Assembly: GCF_025460765.1 (NCBI RefSeq)
Contig: NZ_JAMWEG010000004.1
Coordinates: 62,001-126,000 of the forward strand
Length of the DNA: 64,000 nucleotides
Reading direction: 5' to 3'
Source of the DNA: Micromonospora sp. MA102
GTDB lineage: Bacteria; Actinomycetota; Actinomycetes; Mycobacteriales; Micromonosporaceae
The position numbers and the translations under genes are program-made. The notes below the pieces were generated by a model. It saw only the letters and a program-made list of their open reading frames with translations, ran no database searches and was not told where the DNA came from. Shown one piece after another: positions 8,272 to 17,679 of this stretch. Each line of letters opens with the position of its first letter. Within the stretch, counting starts at the first letter, position 1.

Positions 8272-9102
8272 GTGGCGCTCTCCCTCGCGATCTCGCCCTG
8301 CCCCAACGACACGTTCGTCTTCGACGCCCTCGTGCACGGCCGGGTCCCCGGCGCACCGGCGGTCGAGGTGACCTACGCCGACGTCGACGTCACCAACACC
8401 GCGGCCGAGCGCGGAGCGTTCGACCTGGTGAAGGTGAGCTACGCGGCGCTGCCGTGGCTGCTCGACGACTACCACCTGCTGCCCTGCGGGGGCGCGCTGG
8501 GCCGGGGCTGCGGCCCGCTGGTGCTCACCCGGGGCGACCGGACCGACCTATCCGGCGCGACGGTGGCGGTGCCGGGTGAGCGGACCACGGCGTACCTGCT
8601 GTTCCGGCTCTGGGCGGCGGATCAGGCGCCGGCCCGGATCGAGGTCGTGCCGTTCCACGAGATCATGCCGGGGGTGGCGGCCGGGCGGTACGACGCCGGG
8701 CTGGTGATCCACGAGGCGCGCTTCACCTACCCGCGGCACGGGCTGACCGCCCTGGTCGACCTGGGCGAGTGGTGGGAGGGCGACACCGGCCTGCCGATCC
8801 CGCTCGGCGCGATCCTGGCCCGCAAGGGCGCGGTCGACCCCGTCGAGGCGGCGGCCTGGATCCGCGAGTCGGTCCGGCAGGCGTGGGCCGACCCGGAGGC
8901 CAGCCGGGAGTACGTGCTGGCGCACGCGCAGGAGATGGAGCCCGACGTGGTGGACCGGCACATCGGCCTCTACGTCAACGAGTTCACCGCCGACCTCGGA
9001 GAGGCCGGTTTCGCCGCCGTGGAGGCGCTGCTGGGCCGGGCCGCCGACGCCGGGCTCGTCCCTCAGACCTCCAGCTCGCGCGCCACCGCGTGGACCAGCT
9101 GA
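8272..9102 (+). CDS. mqnD: 1,4-dihydroxy-6-naphthoate synthase (MqnD)
   Basis: This 276-residue protein carries the MqnD signature at the N-terminus, LAISPCPNDTFVFDALVHG, followed by the VTYADVDVTNTAA region and VKVSYAALPWLL. MqnD converts cyclic dehypoxanthine futalosine to 1,4-dihydroxy-6-naphthoate. The fold is of the periplasmic-binding-protein type, and the length is normal (about 270-290). The later segment DAGLVIHEARFTY holds the conserved catalytic-region histidine. With mqnB upstream it marks the futalosine route rather than the MenF-MenB route. The last 40 bases overlap the convergent cold-shock gene. Confidence 0.92.
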   Translation: MALSLAISPCPNDTFVFDALVHGRVPGAPAVEVTYADVDVTNTAAERGAFDLVKVSYAALPWLLDDYHLLPCGGALGRGCGPLVLTRGDRTDLSGATVAVPGERTTAYLLFRLWAADQAPARIEVVPFHEIMPGVAAGRYDAGLVIHEARFTYPRHGLTALVDLGEWWEGDTGLPIPLGAILARKGAVDPVEAAAWIRESVRQAWADPEASREYVLAHAQEMEPDVVDRHIGLYVNEFTADLGEAGFAAVEALLGRAADAGLVPQTSSSRATAWTS

Positions 9103-9449
9103 GCGATCTTCTGCGCGGTCTTCCGGTCAGGGAAGCGGCCCCGGCGCAGGTCCGGCTGGACCTTCGCCTCCAGCACCTTGATCATGTCTTCGACCAGGCC
9201 GTGCAGCTCCTCGGCCGGTCGGCGGCGCAGCTCCGCCACCGACGGCGGCGCCTCCAGCAGCTTGACCCCCATCGCCTGAGCGCCCCGCCGGCTGTCCACC
9301 ACGCTGAAATCGACCCGCTGGCCGCCCTTCAGGTCGGTGACACCCGCCGGTAGCACGCCCTTCGGCAGGAACACGTCGCCACCCTCGTCACTGGTGACGA
9401 ACCCGTATCCCTTGGCCGCGTCATACCACTTCACTCGACCCGTCGGCAC
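9063..9449 (-). CDS. cold-shock domain protein with C-terminal extension
   Basis: Residues 1-65 form a cold-shock domain: GRVKWYDAAKGYGFVTSDE carries an RNP1-like KGYGFV and is followed by DVFLP, the RNP2-like strand. Unlike the 67-residue CspA type, this protein (128 residues) adds about 60 helical, charged residues (PSVAELRRRPAEELHGLVED and onward). Such long forms are common in actinobacteria. It probably binds single-stranded RNA or DNA as a chaperone. The start is a GTG at the conserved domain edge. It overlaps mqnD tail-to-tail by 40 bases and is followed downstream on the same strand only by mqnD antisense. Confidence 0.88.
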   Translation of the reverse strand: MPTGRVKWYDAAKGYGFVTSDEGGDVFLPKGVLPAGVTDLKGGQRVDFSVVDSRRGAQAMGVKLLEAPPSVAELRRRPAEELHGLVEDMIKVLEAKVQPDLRRGRFPDRKTAQKIAQLVHAVARELEV

Positions 9450-9477
9450 CTGAAAACCCCTGCTTCGCTCGGAACCT

Positions 9478-10101
9478 CTACCCCTCCAAGGCTAGCCCGA
9501 TGATCCGGTCCAGCGCCGCCGGGAATCCAGTGAGATCATCCAGCACGACGTGCGCTCCGGCAGCGCTCAGCTCGTCCCTGGAGCAGGGGCCGGTCGCCAC
9601 TCCCACGCCCGGGATTCCCGCAGCTTGCGCGGCGGCCATGTCGGCCACGTGGTCGCCCACGTAGAGGGTGGCGCCGTGCTCCCGCAGCGCGGTCGCCTTC
9701 TCCTCCGCGAACAGGTCCCCGGCCAGCTCGTCGACGGCCAGGCCGAGGTGGTCCAGGTGCAGCTTCGCCAGCCGGCCGATCTTGGAGGTCACCACCATGA
9801 CCCGGCCGCCGCGCTCGTGCACCGCCCGGATCGCGGCCTCCGCGCCGGGCATCGGCAGGGTCGGGGTGATCGCGTACGCCGGATAGAGCTCGCGGTACGC
9901 GGTCACCGCCTCTTCGACCTGCTCCGGCGGGAACCAGTGCGCGATCTCGGTGCGCAGCGGCGGCCCGAGGCGGGAGACCGCCAGGTCGGCGTCGACGGGC
10001 ACGCCGGTCCGCGCGGTCAGTGCCCGGTAGGCGGCCGCGATGCCGGGGCGCGAGTCGACTAGGGTCATGTCGAGGTCGAATCCGACCATCAGTGGGGGCA
10101 T
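9478..10101 (-). CDS. HAD family hydrolase (phosphatase)
   Basis: This 207-residue haloacid-dehalogenase-superfamily protein has motif I GFDLDMTLVDS (nucleophile Asp in DLDMT), motif II VVTSK, a lysine in the KLHLDHLGL to EEKATAL region, and motif IV YVGDHVADMAAA. The cap is the small helical type seen in phosphoglycolate-phosphatase-like and PpaX-like enzymes. The substrate is unknown. The ATG giving MPPLMVGFD is taken as the start because motif I sits near the N-terminus in this family; a longer form begins seven codons earlier. It diverges from the helicase-associated gene by 84 bases and follows the cold-shock gene region. Confidence 0.82.
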   Translation of the reverse strand: MPPLMVGFDLDMTLVDSRPGIAAAYRALTARTGVPVDADLAVSRLGPPLRTEIAHWFPPEQVEEAVTAYRELYPAYAITPTLPMPGAEAAIRAVHERGGRVMVVTSKIGRLAKLHLDHLGLAVDELAGDLFAEEKATALREHGATLYVGDHVADMAAAQAAGIPGVGVATGPCSRDELSAAGAHVVLDDLTGFPAALDRIIGLALEG

Positions 10102-10185
10102 GCCGAGAACGTACCCGCCCAACCCGGACCGAGGCGGACGTCCGAGGGGCGGGAAAGCCCCCGGCCGGGCTAGCGTGGAACGACG

Positions 10186-12657
10186 ATGACCACCTCATTC
10201 GCCGACCACCTGCGGACCCTTCCCGACGAGTCCCTGGCCGCCCTCCTCCAGCTGCGGCCGGACCTCGTCGTGCCCGTGCCGGCAGACGTCTCCGCCCTCG
10301 CCATCCGCGCCCAGTCGCGGGTCTCCGTGGCGCGGGCGCTCGACGGGCTGGACCAGTTCACCCTCCAGATCCTGGACGCCGCCCGGCTCACCCGGGACCC
10401 GGAGGGCGGCGGCACCGCCACCGAGGCCATCCTGGCCCTGGCCACCTCCGGCCCACACCCGCCCGCCCCGACCGCGGTCCGCGGCGCGGTGGACCGGCTC
10501 CGCGCGCTCTTCCTGCTGTACGGGCCGGAACACGACCTGCACGTGGTGGGCGGCGTCGACGAGGTGTCCCCGTACCTGGCGGGCCTGGGCCGACCGGCCG
10601 CGGAGCTGGATCCCCGGACGGCGGCCGTGTGCACGGACCCGGCGAAGCTGCGGCGGACGCTGCTGGCCGCGCCGCCCTCGGCCCGGGCGATCCTGGACCG
10701 GCTCGCCGCCGGCCCGCCGGTCGGCACCGTGCCCGCGGGCGCACTGGAGGCCCCCGCCACCGGCGAGGAGGACATCCTTCCGCCGGACCTGGTGAACGGC
10801 GGGGCAGCCACCGGCTCCCCGATCCGCTGGCTGGTGGAGCACCGGCTGCTCGTCCGGATGTCGGCCGTCAAGGGCGGCGGCACCGTCGAGCTGCCCCGCG
10901 AGGTGGGGCTGCTGCTGCGCCGGGACACCGGCCCGCTCGGCCCGCTGCGCACCAGCCCGCCCGAGGTGTCGAGCCCGCCGCGGGAGGCCAAGTCCGTCGA
11001 CTCGGCCGGCGCCGGGCAGACCATGGAGGTGGTCCGGCACACCGAGGCGCTCCTGGAGGCCCTGGCCGCCGAGCCCGCCCCGGTGCTGCGCTCCGGCGGC
11101 GTGGGTGTCCGGGACCTGCGCCGGCTGGCCCGCGGCCTGGGGCTGGACGACCCGACCACCGCGCTGATCTTCGAGGTGGCGTACGCGGCCGGGCTGGTCG
11201 GCGAGCTGGACCTGACCGGGTCGGCCACCAGCCGGTACGGAGGCGACCAGCAGATCCTGCCCACCGGCGGGTACGAGGTGTGGCGGGCCGCCTCGCTGGC
11301 CCAGCGCTGGGAGCAGCTCGCCCGGGCCTGGCTGACCATGACCCGCCAGGTGGGCCTGATCGGCCAGCGCGACGACCGGGACCGGCCGATCGCGGTGCTC
11401 TCCGCCGAGGCGGAACGGGCCGGCGCGCCGGCGACCCGGCGCTCGGTGCTCGCCGTGCTGGCCGACCTGCCGCCGGCGACCGCCCCGACCCCCGACCAGG
11501 TGCTGGAGCTGCTGGACTGGCGGGCGCCGCGCCGCGCCCGGGGCCGGGAGGGGGCACACCGCGAGGTGCTGGCCGAGGCGGCCCAGCTCGGGGTGACCGG
11601 GCTGGGCGCGCTGACCTCGTACGGGCGGCTGCTGCTCGCCGAGCTGAACGACGCCGACGAGCGGGCCGACGACCCGCTCGGGCTGTACTCCGAGAGCGAG
11701 TCGGGCGAGCCGTCCACCGCCGTCCGGGCGCTGGACGCGCTGCTCCCCGCCCCGGTCGACCACTTCCTCGTGCAGGCCGACCTGACCGTCGTGGTACCCG
11801 GCCCGCCCGACCCGGCGCTCGCCGCCGAGCTGGACGTGGTGGCGGAGCACGAGTCGGCCGGTGGGGCGAGCGTCTACCGGGTCACCACGGCCAGCGTGCG
11901 ACGAGCCCTGGACGCCGGCTACTCGGCCGACGACCTGCACGCGCTGTTCCGCCGCCGGTCGCGTACCCCGGTGCCGCAGGGCATGAGCTACCTGGTGGAC
12001 GACGTGGCGCGCAAGCACGGCGGGCTGCGGGTCGGGTCGGCGGGCGGCTACGTGCGCAGCGACGACGAGGCGCTGCTCACCGAGGTGCTGTCCGACAAGC
12101 GGCTGGAGTCGCTGGCGTTGCGCCGGCTGGCCCCGACGGTGCTCGTCACCCCGTACCAGGTGAACCGGATGCTGACCGCGCTGCGCGACGCCGGCTACGC
12201 GCCGGTGGCCGAGGACGCCGGCGGCGCGGCCGTGCTGGCCCGGCCGAAGACCCGGCGGGCGCCGGCCCGGGTGCCGGCGACCAGCCGCAGCCTCGACCCG
12301 CTGGCGGCGCCGCGGCTGCCGATGCCGCGGCTGCTCGGGGTGGTCGAGCAGATCCGCCGGGGCGACGCGGCGGCCCGGGCGGCGCGGCGGGCCCCGGCGG
12401 TGGTCCGCGGCGGGACGGCGCGCACCGGCCCGGGGCCGGCACACACCCACAGCGACGCGCTCGCCGTGCTTCAGCAGGCGGTGCGGGACAAGGCGCTGGT
12501 CTGGGTCGGCTACGTCGACGCGCACGGGGCGACCGCGTCCCGGCTGGTCCGGCCGGTCTCGATCGGGGCCGGCTACCTGCGCGCCGAGGACGATCGCACC
12601 GAGATGCTGCACACCTTCGCGCTGCACCGGATCACCGCGGCGGTGCTGGAGGACTAG
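10186..12657 (+). CDS. helicase-associated domain protein (Rv0862c-like)
   Basis: This 823-residue protein resembles the actinobacterial family that contains Mycobacterium Rv0862c, the neighbour of the ercc3/XPB gene. The N-terminus (FADHLRTLPDESLAALLQLR) and a C-terminal helicase-associated region (about 520-720, with LVQADLTVVVPGPPDPAL and the RVTTASVRRALDAGYSA segment) are typical. A WYL-like strand stretch (WVGYVDAHGATASRLVRPVS) ends the protein. No Walker motifs are visible, so it is not itself a helicase. XPB lies 1.4 kb downstream on the same strand, so a joint DNA-repair role is a reasonable inference. A TAGCGT box nine bases before the ATG suggests a near-leaderless transcript. Confidence 0.75.
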   Translation: MTTSFADHLRTLPDESLAALLQLRPDLVVPVPADVSALAIRAQSRVSVARALDGLDQFTLQILDAARLTRDPEGGGTATEAILALATSGPHPPAPTAVRGAVDRLRALFLLYGPEHDLHVVGGVDEVSPYLAGLGRPAAELDPRTAAVCTDPAKLRRTLLAAPPSARAILDRLAAGPPVGTVPAGALEAPATGEEDILPPDLVNGGAATGSPIRWLVEHRLLVRMSAVKGGGTVELPREVGLLLRRDTGPLGPLRTSPPEVSSPPREAKSVDSAGAGQTMEVVRHTEALLEALAAEPAPVLRSGGVGVRDLRRLARGLGLDDPTTALIFEVAYAAGLVGELDLTGSATSRYGGDQQILPTGGYEVWRAASLAQRWEQLARAWLTMTRQVGLIGQRDDRDRPIAVLSAEAERAGAPATRRSVLAVLADLPPATAPTPDQVLELLDWRAPRRARGREGAHREVLAEAAQLGVTGLGALTSYGRLLLAELNDADERADDPLGLYSESESGEPSTAVRALDALLPAPVDHFLVQADLTVVVPGPPDPALAAELDVVAEHESAGGASVYRVTTASVRRALDAGYSADDLHALFRRRSRTPVPQGMSYLVDDVARKHGGLRVGSAGGYVRSDDEALLTEVLSDKRLESLALRRLAPTVLVTPYQVNRMLTALRDAGYAPVAEDAGGAAVLARPKTRRAPARVPATSRSLDPLAAPRLPMPRLLGVVEQIRRGDAAARAARRAPAVVRGGTARTGPGPAHTHSDALAVLQQAVRDKALVWVGYVDAHGATASRLVRPVSIGAGYLRAEDDRTEMLHTFALHRITAAVLED

Positions 12658-12890
12658 TCCCCGTTGCGGCGCAGGGTGCCGACCACCGACACGGCGAGCA
12701 GCAGGGCGAACGCGGCGCCGGCCGACTCGCCGACGGAGTCGACGAAGCCCTGCCGCTGCACCAGCAGCCCGAACAGGAACCAGCCGAAGATGCCGGTGGC
12801 GGCGGCCGCGTAGCCGACCAGGGCCGCCGGTGAGACCTCCTGCTGGTGTGCCCGGTCGTCCTCGGGAAGCACGTCGTGGTCGACGGTCAT
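12654..12890 (-). CDS. small membrane protein, unknown
   Basis: This 78-residue protein has an acidic N-terminus (MTVDHDVLPEDDRAHQQEV), two hydrophobic segments (AALVGYAAAATGIFGWFLFGLLV and AGAAFALLLAVSVVGTL) and a short basic end. I do not recognise a family. The ATG at 12890 is preferred to a longer in-frame start 20 codons upstream because acidic small membrane proteins often begin this way and the extension has no ribosome site. Its stop overlaps the stop of the helicase-associated gene on the other strand by four bases. Confidence 0.6.
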   Translation of the reverse strand: MTVDHDVLPEDDRAHQQEVSPAALVGYAAAATGIFGWFLFGLLVQRQGFVDSVGESAGAAFALLLAVSVVGTLRRNGD

Positions 12891-13003
12891 CTCCAGTCCC
12901 TCCCGCCCCGTGGTGGACCTGACCTCCAGCGTGGCACCGGAGGGGGTCACCCGGACAGGGGATAAAACCCTGAACCGGGCGGGAGGTCACGTCCGGTCGG
13001 GTA

Positions 13004-13867
13004 TCAGGTGCCGGGCCGGCGGCCGAAGACGACCACCCGGGTGCCGACCGAGCCCAGCTCCCAGAGCCGCACGGCGTCGCGGTGCAGCAGGTTCACGCAG
13101 CCGTGCGAGCCGATCGAGGAGTTGTGCAGGTAGGTCGTGGTCTCGTGGAATCCGATCCCGCCGTTGAACCGCTGCCAGTAGGGCAGCCACACCTCGTACG
13201 GGTTGGACCACTCGCGCATGTTCTTCCCACCGACCGAGTAGGTGCCGGACGGGGTGGCGTAGCCGGCCATGCCGGTGCGGGTCACCGTCGGGCCCATGAC
13301 CACCTTGCCGCCACGCATCGCCCAGACGGTCTGCCGGGTGAGGTCGACGCAGAAGGTGGTGCCGGAGCCGGCCCGGCAGCGCCGCGTGTCGGTGCTGGCC
13401 AGCCGCTTCGCCACGTCGTACGTGGTGGGTCCGGCGCGACCGGAGGCCGGGCTGATCCCGTACCGGCTCTGGAACTTCTTGATCGCGGTGCAGTCGGCGG
13501 CCGACTGCTCACCGTCCACGCTCAGCGTCCCGAAACCGCCCAGCCGGCTCAGGTACGTCTCCACGGCCCGCTGCTGCTCCCCCTGCGGGCAGCCGGCGGA
13601 CTTGGACGGGCTCGGCGTGGCCGGCTTCGGCGTGGTGCGGCTGGGCTTCGGCGTGGCCGTCCGGCTCGGCTGCGTCGACGGGGACACGGCCGGCTGTTCC
13701 GGCGCGGGCGGCGCGCTCGCCCCCGATGCCCGTTCCGTCACGCCGACGGGCCGCGGGGCGGCGGCCCCGGACCCGTCGCCCTGCGGATCGAGCGCGCACG
13801 CACCGACGCCGACCAGCACGACCACTGCCAGGCCGACGGCCCGGGCGGCGAAACGGACACGCTTCAT
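13004..13867 (-). CDS. L,D-transpeptidase, probable lipoprotein
   Basis: This 287-residue exported protein starts with a basic, hydrophobic signal (MKRVRFAARAVGLAVVVLVG) ending in a lipobox-like VGAC at residues 21-24. A long Thr/Pro/Ser-rich linker follows, then a peptidoglycan-binding-like stretch (YLSRLGGFGTLSVDGEQSA, KFQSRYGI) and a YkuD L,D-transpeptidase domain with the catalytic SHGCVNL motif near the C-terminus. The enzyme should form 3-3 cross-links or attach proteins in the cell wall. A strong GGGGAGGG ribosome site precedes the ATG. It diverges from XPB by 175 bases. Confidence 0.88.
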   Translation of the reverse strand: MKRVRFAARAVGLAVVVLVGVGACALDPQGDGSGAAAPRPVGVTERASGASAPPAPEQPAVSPSTQPSRTATPKPSRTTPKPATPSPSKSAGCPQGEQQRAVETYLSRLGGFGTLSVDGEQSAADCTAIKKFQSRYGISPASGRAGPTTYDVAKRLASTDTRRCRAGSGTTFCVDLTRQTVWAMRGGKVVMGPTVTRTGMAGYATPSGTYSVGGKNMREWSNPYEVWLPYWQRFNGGIGFHETTTYLHNSSIGSHGCVNLLHRDAVRLWELGSVGTRVVVFGRRPGT

Positions 13868-14042
13868 GGGCCCTCCCCCTGGACAGTTGTCCCGCTTGCT
13901 AGACGTGCGGGAGGTGTGTGCCGTTGCCTGTCCGGCGAGACTTTTTCCGGACACCCGTCGGCGTGCAACACTGGATGGTCCGCCTTCGGCAGGTCAGCTG
14001 CCGTGCGGGCGAGAATTTCCGGCACAAGGAGAGGACGCTGGC

Positions 14043-15722
14043 GTGAGCGGTGGACCACTGATCGTGCAGTCGGACAAGACCCTGCTGCTGGAGATCGACC
14101 ACCCCGACGCCCAGGCGTGCCGGATGGCCATCGCGCCCTTCGCCGAGTTGGAGCGCTCCCCCGAGCACGTGCACACCTACCGGCTCACCCCACTGGGGCT
14201 GTGGAACGCCCGGGCCGCCGGCCACGACGCCGAGGGCGTGGTGGACACGCTGATCAAGTACTCGCGCTACCCGGTGCCGCACGCGCTGCTGGTCGACGTG
14301 GCCGAGACGATGGACCGGTACGGCCGGCTCCAGCTCGCCAACGACCCGGCCCACGGCCTGGTGCTCCGCGCGCTGGACCGCCTGGTGCTCATCGAGGTCG
14401 CCAAGAGCAAGAAGCTCGCCGGCATGCTCGGCCCGAAGCTGGACGACGACACCATCCAGGTGCACCCCTCCGAGCGCGGCCGGCTCAAGCAGGCGCTGCT
14501 CAAGCTCGGCTGGCCGGCCGAGGACCTGGCCGGCTACGTGGACGGCGAGGCGCACCCGATCGAGCTGGCCGAGGCCGGCAAGGACGGCGGCAAGCCGTGG
14601 ACCCTGCGGTCGTACCAGCGGGAGGCCGTCGAGGCGTTCTGGGCCGGCGGCTCCGGCGTGGTCGTGCTCCCGTGCGGCGCCGGCAAGACCCTCGTCGGGG
14701 CGGCGGCCATGGCCGAGGCCAAGGCCACCACGCTGATCCTGGTCACCAACACGGTGGCCGGCCGGCAGTGGAAGCGCGAGCTGATCGCCCGCACGTCGCT
14801 CACCGAGGACGAGATCGGCGAGTACTCGGGCGAGCGCAAGGAGATCCGCCCGGTCACCATCGCCACGTACCAGGTGCTCACCTCCCGCAAGAAGGGCGCG
14901 TTCACCCACCTCGACCTGTTCGGCGCCCGCGACTGGGGCCTGGTCGTCTACGACGAGGTGCACCTGCTGCCCGCGCCGATCTTCCGGTTCACCGCGGACC
15001 TCCAGGCCCGCCGCCGGCTCGGCCTCACGGCGACTCTGGTACGCGAGGACGGCCGTGAGGGCGACGTGTTCAGCCTGATCGGCCCGAAGCGGTACGACGC
15101 GCCGTGGAAGGACATTGAGTCGCAGGGCTGGATCGCGCCGGCTGAATGCGTCGAGGTCCGAGTCACGCTGACCGACGCGGAGCGGATGGCGTACGCGACG
15201 GCCGAGGCCGAGGAGCGCTACCGGATGGCGGCCACGGCGCGGACGAAGTTGCCGGTGGTGCGGGCGCTGGTGCAGCGGCACCCGGACGAGCAGGTGCTGG
15301 TGATCGGCGGGTACATCGACCAGTTGCACCAGCTCGGTGAGTATCTCGACGCGCCCATCGTGCAGGGGTCGACCACCAACAAGGAGCGCGAGCGGCTGTT
15401 CGACGCGTTCCGGTCGGGTGAGGTGAAGACGCTGGTCATCTCGAAGGTCGGGAACTTCTCCATCGACCTGCCCGAGGCTGCCGTCGCCATCCAGGTGTCC
15501 GGGACCTTCGGGTCGCGGCAGGAGGAGGCGCAGCGGTTGGGGCGGGTGCTGCGGCCCAAGGCGGACGGGCGGCAGGCGCACTTCTACACGGTGGTGTCCC
15601 GGGACACGATCGACACCGAGTACGCGGCGCACCGGCAGCGGTTCCTGGCCGAGCAGGGGTACGCGTACACCATCGTGGACGCGGACGACGTGCTCGGCCC
15701 GAAGCTGCCGACGATCGACTGA
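14043..15722 (+). CDS. XPB/ERCC3-type DNA repair helicase
   Basis: This 559-residue superfamily 2 helicase matches bacterial XPB (mycobacterial Ercc3). In order it has an N-terminal damage-recognition-like region, Walker A PCGAGKT (210-216), DEVH (304-307), GLTATL (327-332), the XPB-specific RED motif (334-336 in VREDGREG), and C-terminal motifs including GYIDQLHQLGEYL, VGNFSIDLPEA and QRLGRVLRPK. XPB unwinds DNA 3' to 5' in ATP-dependent fashion and probably acts in repair. The GTG start has AAGGAGAGG eight bases upstream. The Rv0862c-like gene sits upstream on the same strand, separated by two minus-strand genes. Confidence 0.93.
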   Translation: MSGGPLIVQSDKTLLLEIDHPDAQACRMAIAPFAELERSPEHVHTYRLTPLGLWNARAAGHDAEGVVDTLIKYSRYPVPHALLVDVAETMDRYGRLQLANDPAHGLVLRALDRLVLIEVAKSKKLAGMLGPKLDDDTIQVHPSERGRLKQALLKLGWPAEDLAGYVDGEAHPIELAEAGKDGGKPWTLRSYQREAVEAFWAGGSGVVVLPCGAGKTLVGAAAMAEAKATTLILVTNTVAGRQWKRELIARTSLTEDEIGEYSGERKEIRPVTIATYQVLTSRKKGAFTHLDLFGARDWGLVVYDEVHLLPAPIFRFTADLQARRRLGLTATLVREDGREGDVFSLIGPKRYDAPWKDIESQGWIAPAECVEVRVTLTDAERMAYATAEAEERYRMAATARTKLPVVRALVQRHPDEQVLVIGGYIDQLHQLGEYLDAPIVQGSTTNKERERLFDAFRSGEVKTLVISKVGNFSIDLPEAAVAIQVSGTFGSRQEEAQRLGRVLRPKADGRQAHFYTVVSRDTIDTEYAAHRQRFLAEQGYAYTIVDADDVLGPKLPTID

Positions 15723-15859
15723 CTGACTCGCGCAAGTCCGCTCGGCGTGCTGCCGTTCACCAGCGCCGCCTGATCCGTTTCGGTCACATCTCGGCGAGCA
15801 ATTCGGTCTAATTGGTGTAACTCAGCAGATCGAAGACCTCGCCGAAAGGCCGCCCGCGC

Positions 15860-16672
15860 ATGAAGACGATCGTTCTCGTCCACGGCTTCTGGGTGACCCC
15901 GCGCAGCTGGGAACACTGGATCGACCGCTACCAACGGGCCGGCTACCACGTCATCGCGCCCGCCTATCCAGGGTTCGAGGTGGAGGTCGAGGCGCTCAAC
16001 GCCGACCCGACGCCCATCGCGGAGGTGACGACCCCGGCGATCATCTCGCACCTGGAGTCGGTGGTCGGCGCCCTCGACGAGCCGCCGATCATCATCGGCC
16101 ACTCTGCGGGCGGTGCGTTCACGCAGGTCCTGCTGGACCATGGAATCGGCGCCGCTGGCGTGGCGATCAACTCCGCGGCGACGGAGGGCGTGCTCGTCAC
16201 CCCGCCGTCCCAGCTCAAGTCGACGTTCCCCGTGCTGAAGAACCCTGCGAACCGGCACAAGGCAGTCGGCCTGACGCCCGAGCAGTGGAAGTACACATTT
16301 GGCAACACCTTCACCGAGGAAGAGTCCCTCGGGCTCTACCAGCGGTATCACGTCCCGGCATCCGGGCGGATCCTGTGGGACAGCGTGCTGGCCAACTTTC
16401 AGCCCGGCCCGCAGGACATCCACGTCGACTACCACAACGACAGCCGGGCACCGCTGCTGTTCGTCTCCGGCAGCGAGGACCACCTCATGCCCCCGAGCGT
16501 GCAGCGGTCCAACGCCAAGCACTACAAGTCCTCGAAGACCATCACCGAGATCAAGGAATACGAAGGCATGGGACACCTGCTGCCCGCGCAGAAGGGGTGG
16601 GAGAAGGTCGCCGACGACGTCCTGGCCTGGGCCGTGGAGCACGCCGGCTGGCCGGCCGCGACCGGCGCCTGA
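15860..16672 (+). CDS. alpha/beta hydrolase
   Basis: This 270-residue alpha/beta hydrolase has the oxyanion-loop sequence VLVHGFW near the N-terminus, the nucleophile elbow GHSAGG (Ser in [13 protein letters not shown]), an acidic residue in SGSEDHLM and a catalytic-type His in GMGHLLPAQ. All three triad positions are present. Related proteins include small esterases and RutD-like enzymes; the substrate is unknown. The ATG is 18 bases after a weak GAAAGG. A second alpha/beta hydrolase gene follows 62 bases downstream, so the two are probably one transcript. GC content at third positions looks lower than in the flanking housekeeping genes, which hints at acquisition. Confidence 0.85.
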   Translation: MKTIVLVHGFWVTPRSWEHWIDRYQRAGYHVIAPAYPGFEVEVEALNADPTPIAEVTTPAIISHLESVVGALDEPPIIIGHSAGGAFTQVLLDHGIGAAGVAINSAATEGVLVTPPSQLKSTFPVLKNPANRHKAVGLTPEQWKYTFGNTFTEEESLGLYQRYHVPASGRILWDSVLANFQPGPQDIHVDYHNDSRAPLLFVSGSEDHLMPPSVQRSNAKHYKSSKTITEIKEYEGMGHLLPAQKGWEKVADDVLAWAVEHAGWPAATGA

Positions 16673-16734
16673 GGACATCCGCATCAGACACATCGGCCGG
16701 CAAGCCCACCATGACGAAGCGGAAGGACAGCGGC

Positions 16735-17556
16735 ATGAGCTACATCACCGCCAAGGACGGCACCGAGATCTACTACAAGGACTGGGGTGCGGGCCCGGTT
16801 GTCACCTTCTCCCACGGCTGGCCGCTGAACGCGGACGCGTGGGACGGGCAGATGCTCTTCCTCGTGCAGAAAGGTTTCCGGGTCGTCGCGCACGACCGCC
16901 GTGGTCACGGCCGGTCCAGCCAGGCCTCCGCCGGCAACGACATGAACGGCTACGCCGACGACCTCGCGGCGGTCATCGAGGCGCTCGACCTGACCGACGC
17001 CACGCTGATCGGGCACTCGACCGGCGGTGGTGAGGTCGCGCGCTACATCGGCCGCCACGGGACGGGGCGGGTCGCGAAAGCCGTCCTCATCTCCGCCGTG
17101 CCGCCGATCATGGTGCAGACGCCGGACAACCCCGAGGGCCTGCCTATCGCCGTCTTCGACGAGATGCGCGCCAACCTGCTGAAGGACCGGTCGCAGTTCT
17201 ACCAGGACCTGGCGCAGATGTTCTACGGCGCCAACCGGCAGGGGGCGAAGGTCTCGAAGGGGATCCTCGACCAGTTCTGGCTGTGGAGCATGCAGGCCGG
17301 CCTGTGGAACGCGTACGAGAGCATCAAGGCGTTCTCCGAGACGGACTTCCGCGACGACCTCGCCAAGTTCGACATCCCCACCCTGGTGCTGCACGGCGAG
17401 GACGACCAGATCGTCCCGGTCAAGGACTCGGCGAAGAAGACCGCCCAGCTCATCGCGAACGCCAAGGACATCTACTACCCGGGCGCGCCACACGGCATCA
17501 CGTCCACACTCCAGGACCAGGTCAACAATGATCTGCTCGCGTTCCTGAAGAGCTGA
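16735..17556 (+). CDS. alpha/beta hydrolase, arylesterase / cofactor-free haloperoxidase type
   Basis: This 273-residue protein fits the non-heme (cofactor-free) chloroperoxidase/arylesterase group. It begins with a typical domain start [18 protein letters not shown], then [28 protein letters not shown], the nucleophile elbow [17 protein letters not shown], the acid region [13 protein letters not shown] and a terminal His in YPGAPHGI. These enzymes hydrolyse aryl esters and can show perhydrolase activity with peracetate. The ATG giving MSYIT is preferred because GGAAGGA stands 9 bases upstream; an ATG eight codons earlier is an alternative. It is downstream of another hydrolase and ends before a strong hairpin. 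Confidence 0.88.
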   Translation: MSYITAKDGTEIYYKDWGAGPVVTFSHGWPLNADAWDGQMLFLVQKGFRVVAHDRRGHGRSSQASAGNDMNGYADDLAAVIEALDLTDATLIGHSTGGGEVARYIGRHGTGRVAKAVLISAVPPIMVQTPDNPEGLPIAVFDEMRANLLKDRSQFYQDLAQMFYGANRQGAKVSKGILDQFWLWSMQAGLWNAYESIKAFSETDFRDDLAKFDIPTLVLHGEDDQIVPVKDSAKKTAQLIANAKDIYYPGAPHGITSTLQDQVNNDLLAFLKS

Positions 17557-17633
17557 CCGGGGCGACACAACCTTTGGGCTCCCGAACACGTCGCTGGCCT
17601 GGTGTCCCACCATTGACTGAGCCGCCCGCGTAG

Positions 17634-17669
17634 CACGGTGGGCCGCCCCGCTCGGGACGGCCCACCGTG
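17634..17669. terminator. bidirectional intrinsic-type hairpin
   Basis: CACGGTGGGCCG pairs perfectly with CGGCCCACCGTG over 12 bases with a 12-base loop. It lies between the stops of the convergent hydrolase and DNRLRE-protein genes and can serve both. No T tract is present, as is usual in these genomes. Confidence 0.8.
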
Positions 17670-17679
17670 TCGACCCCGG

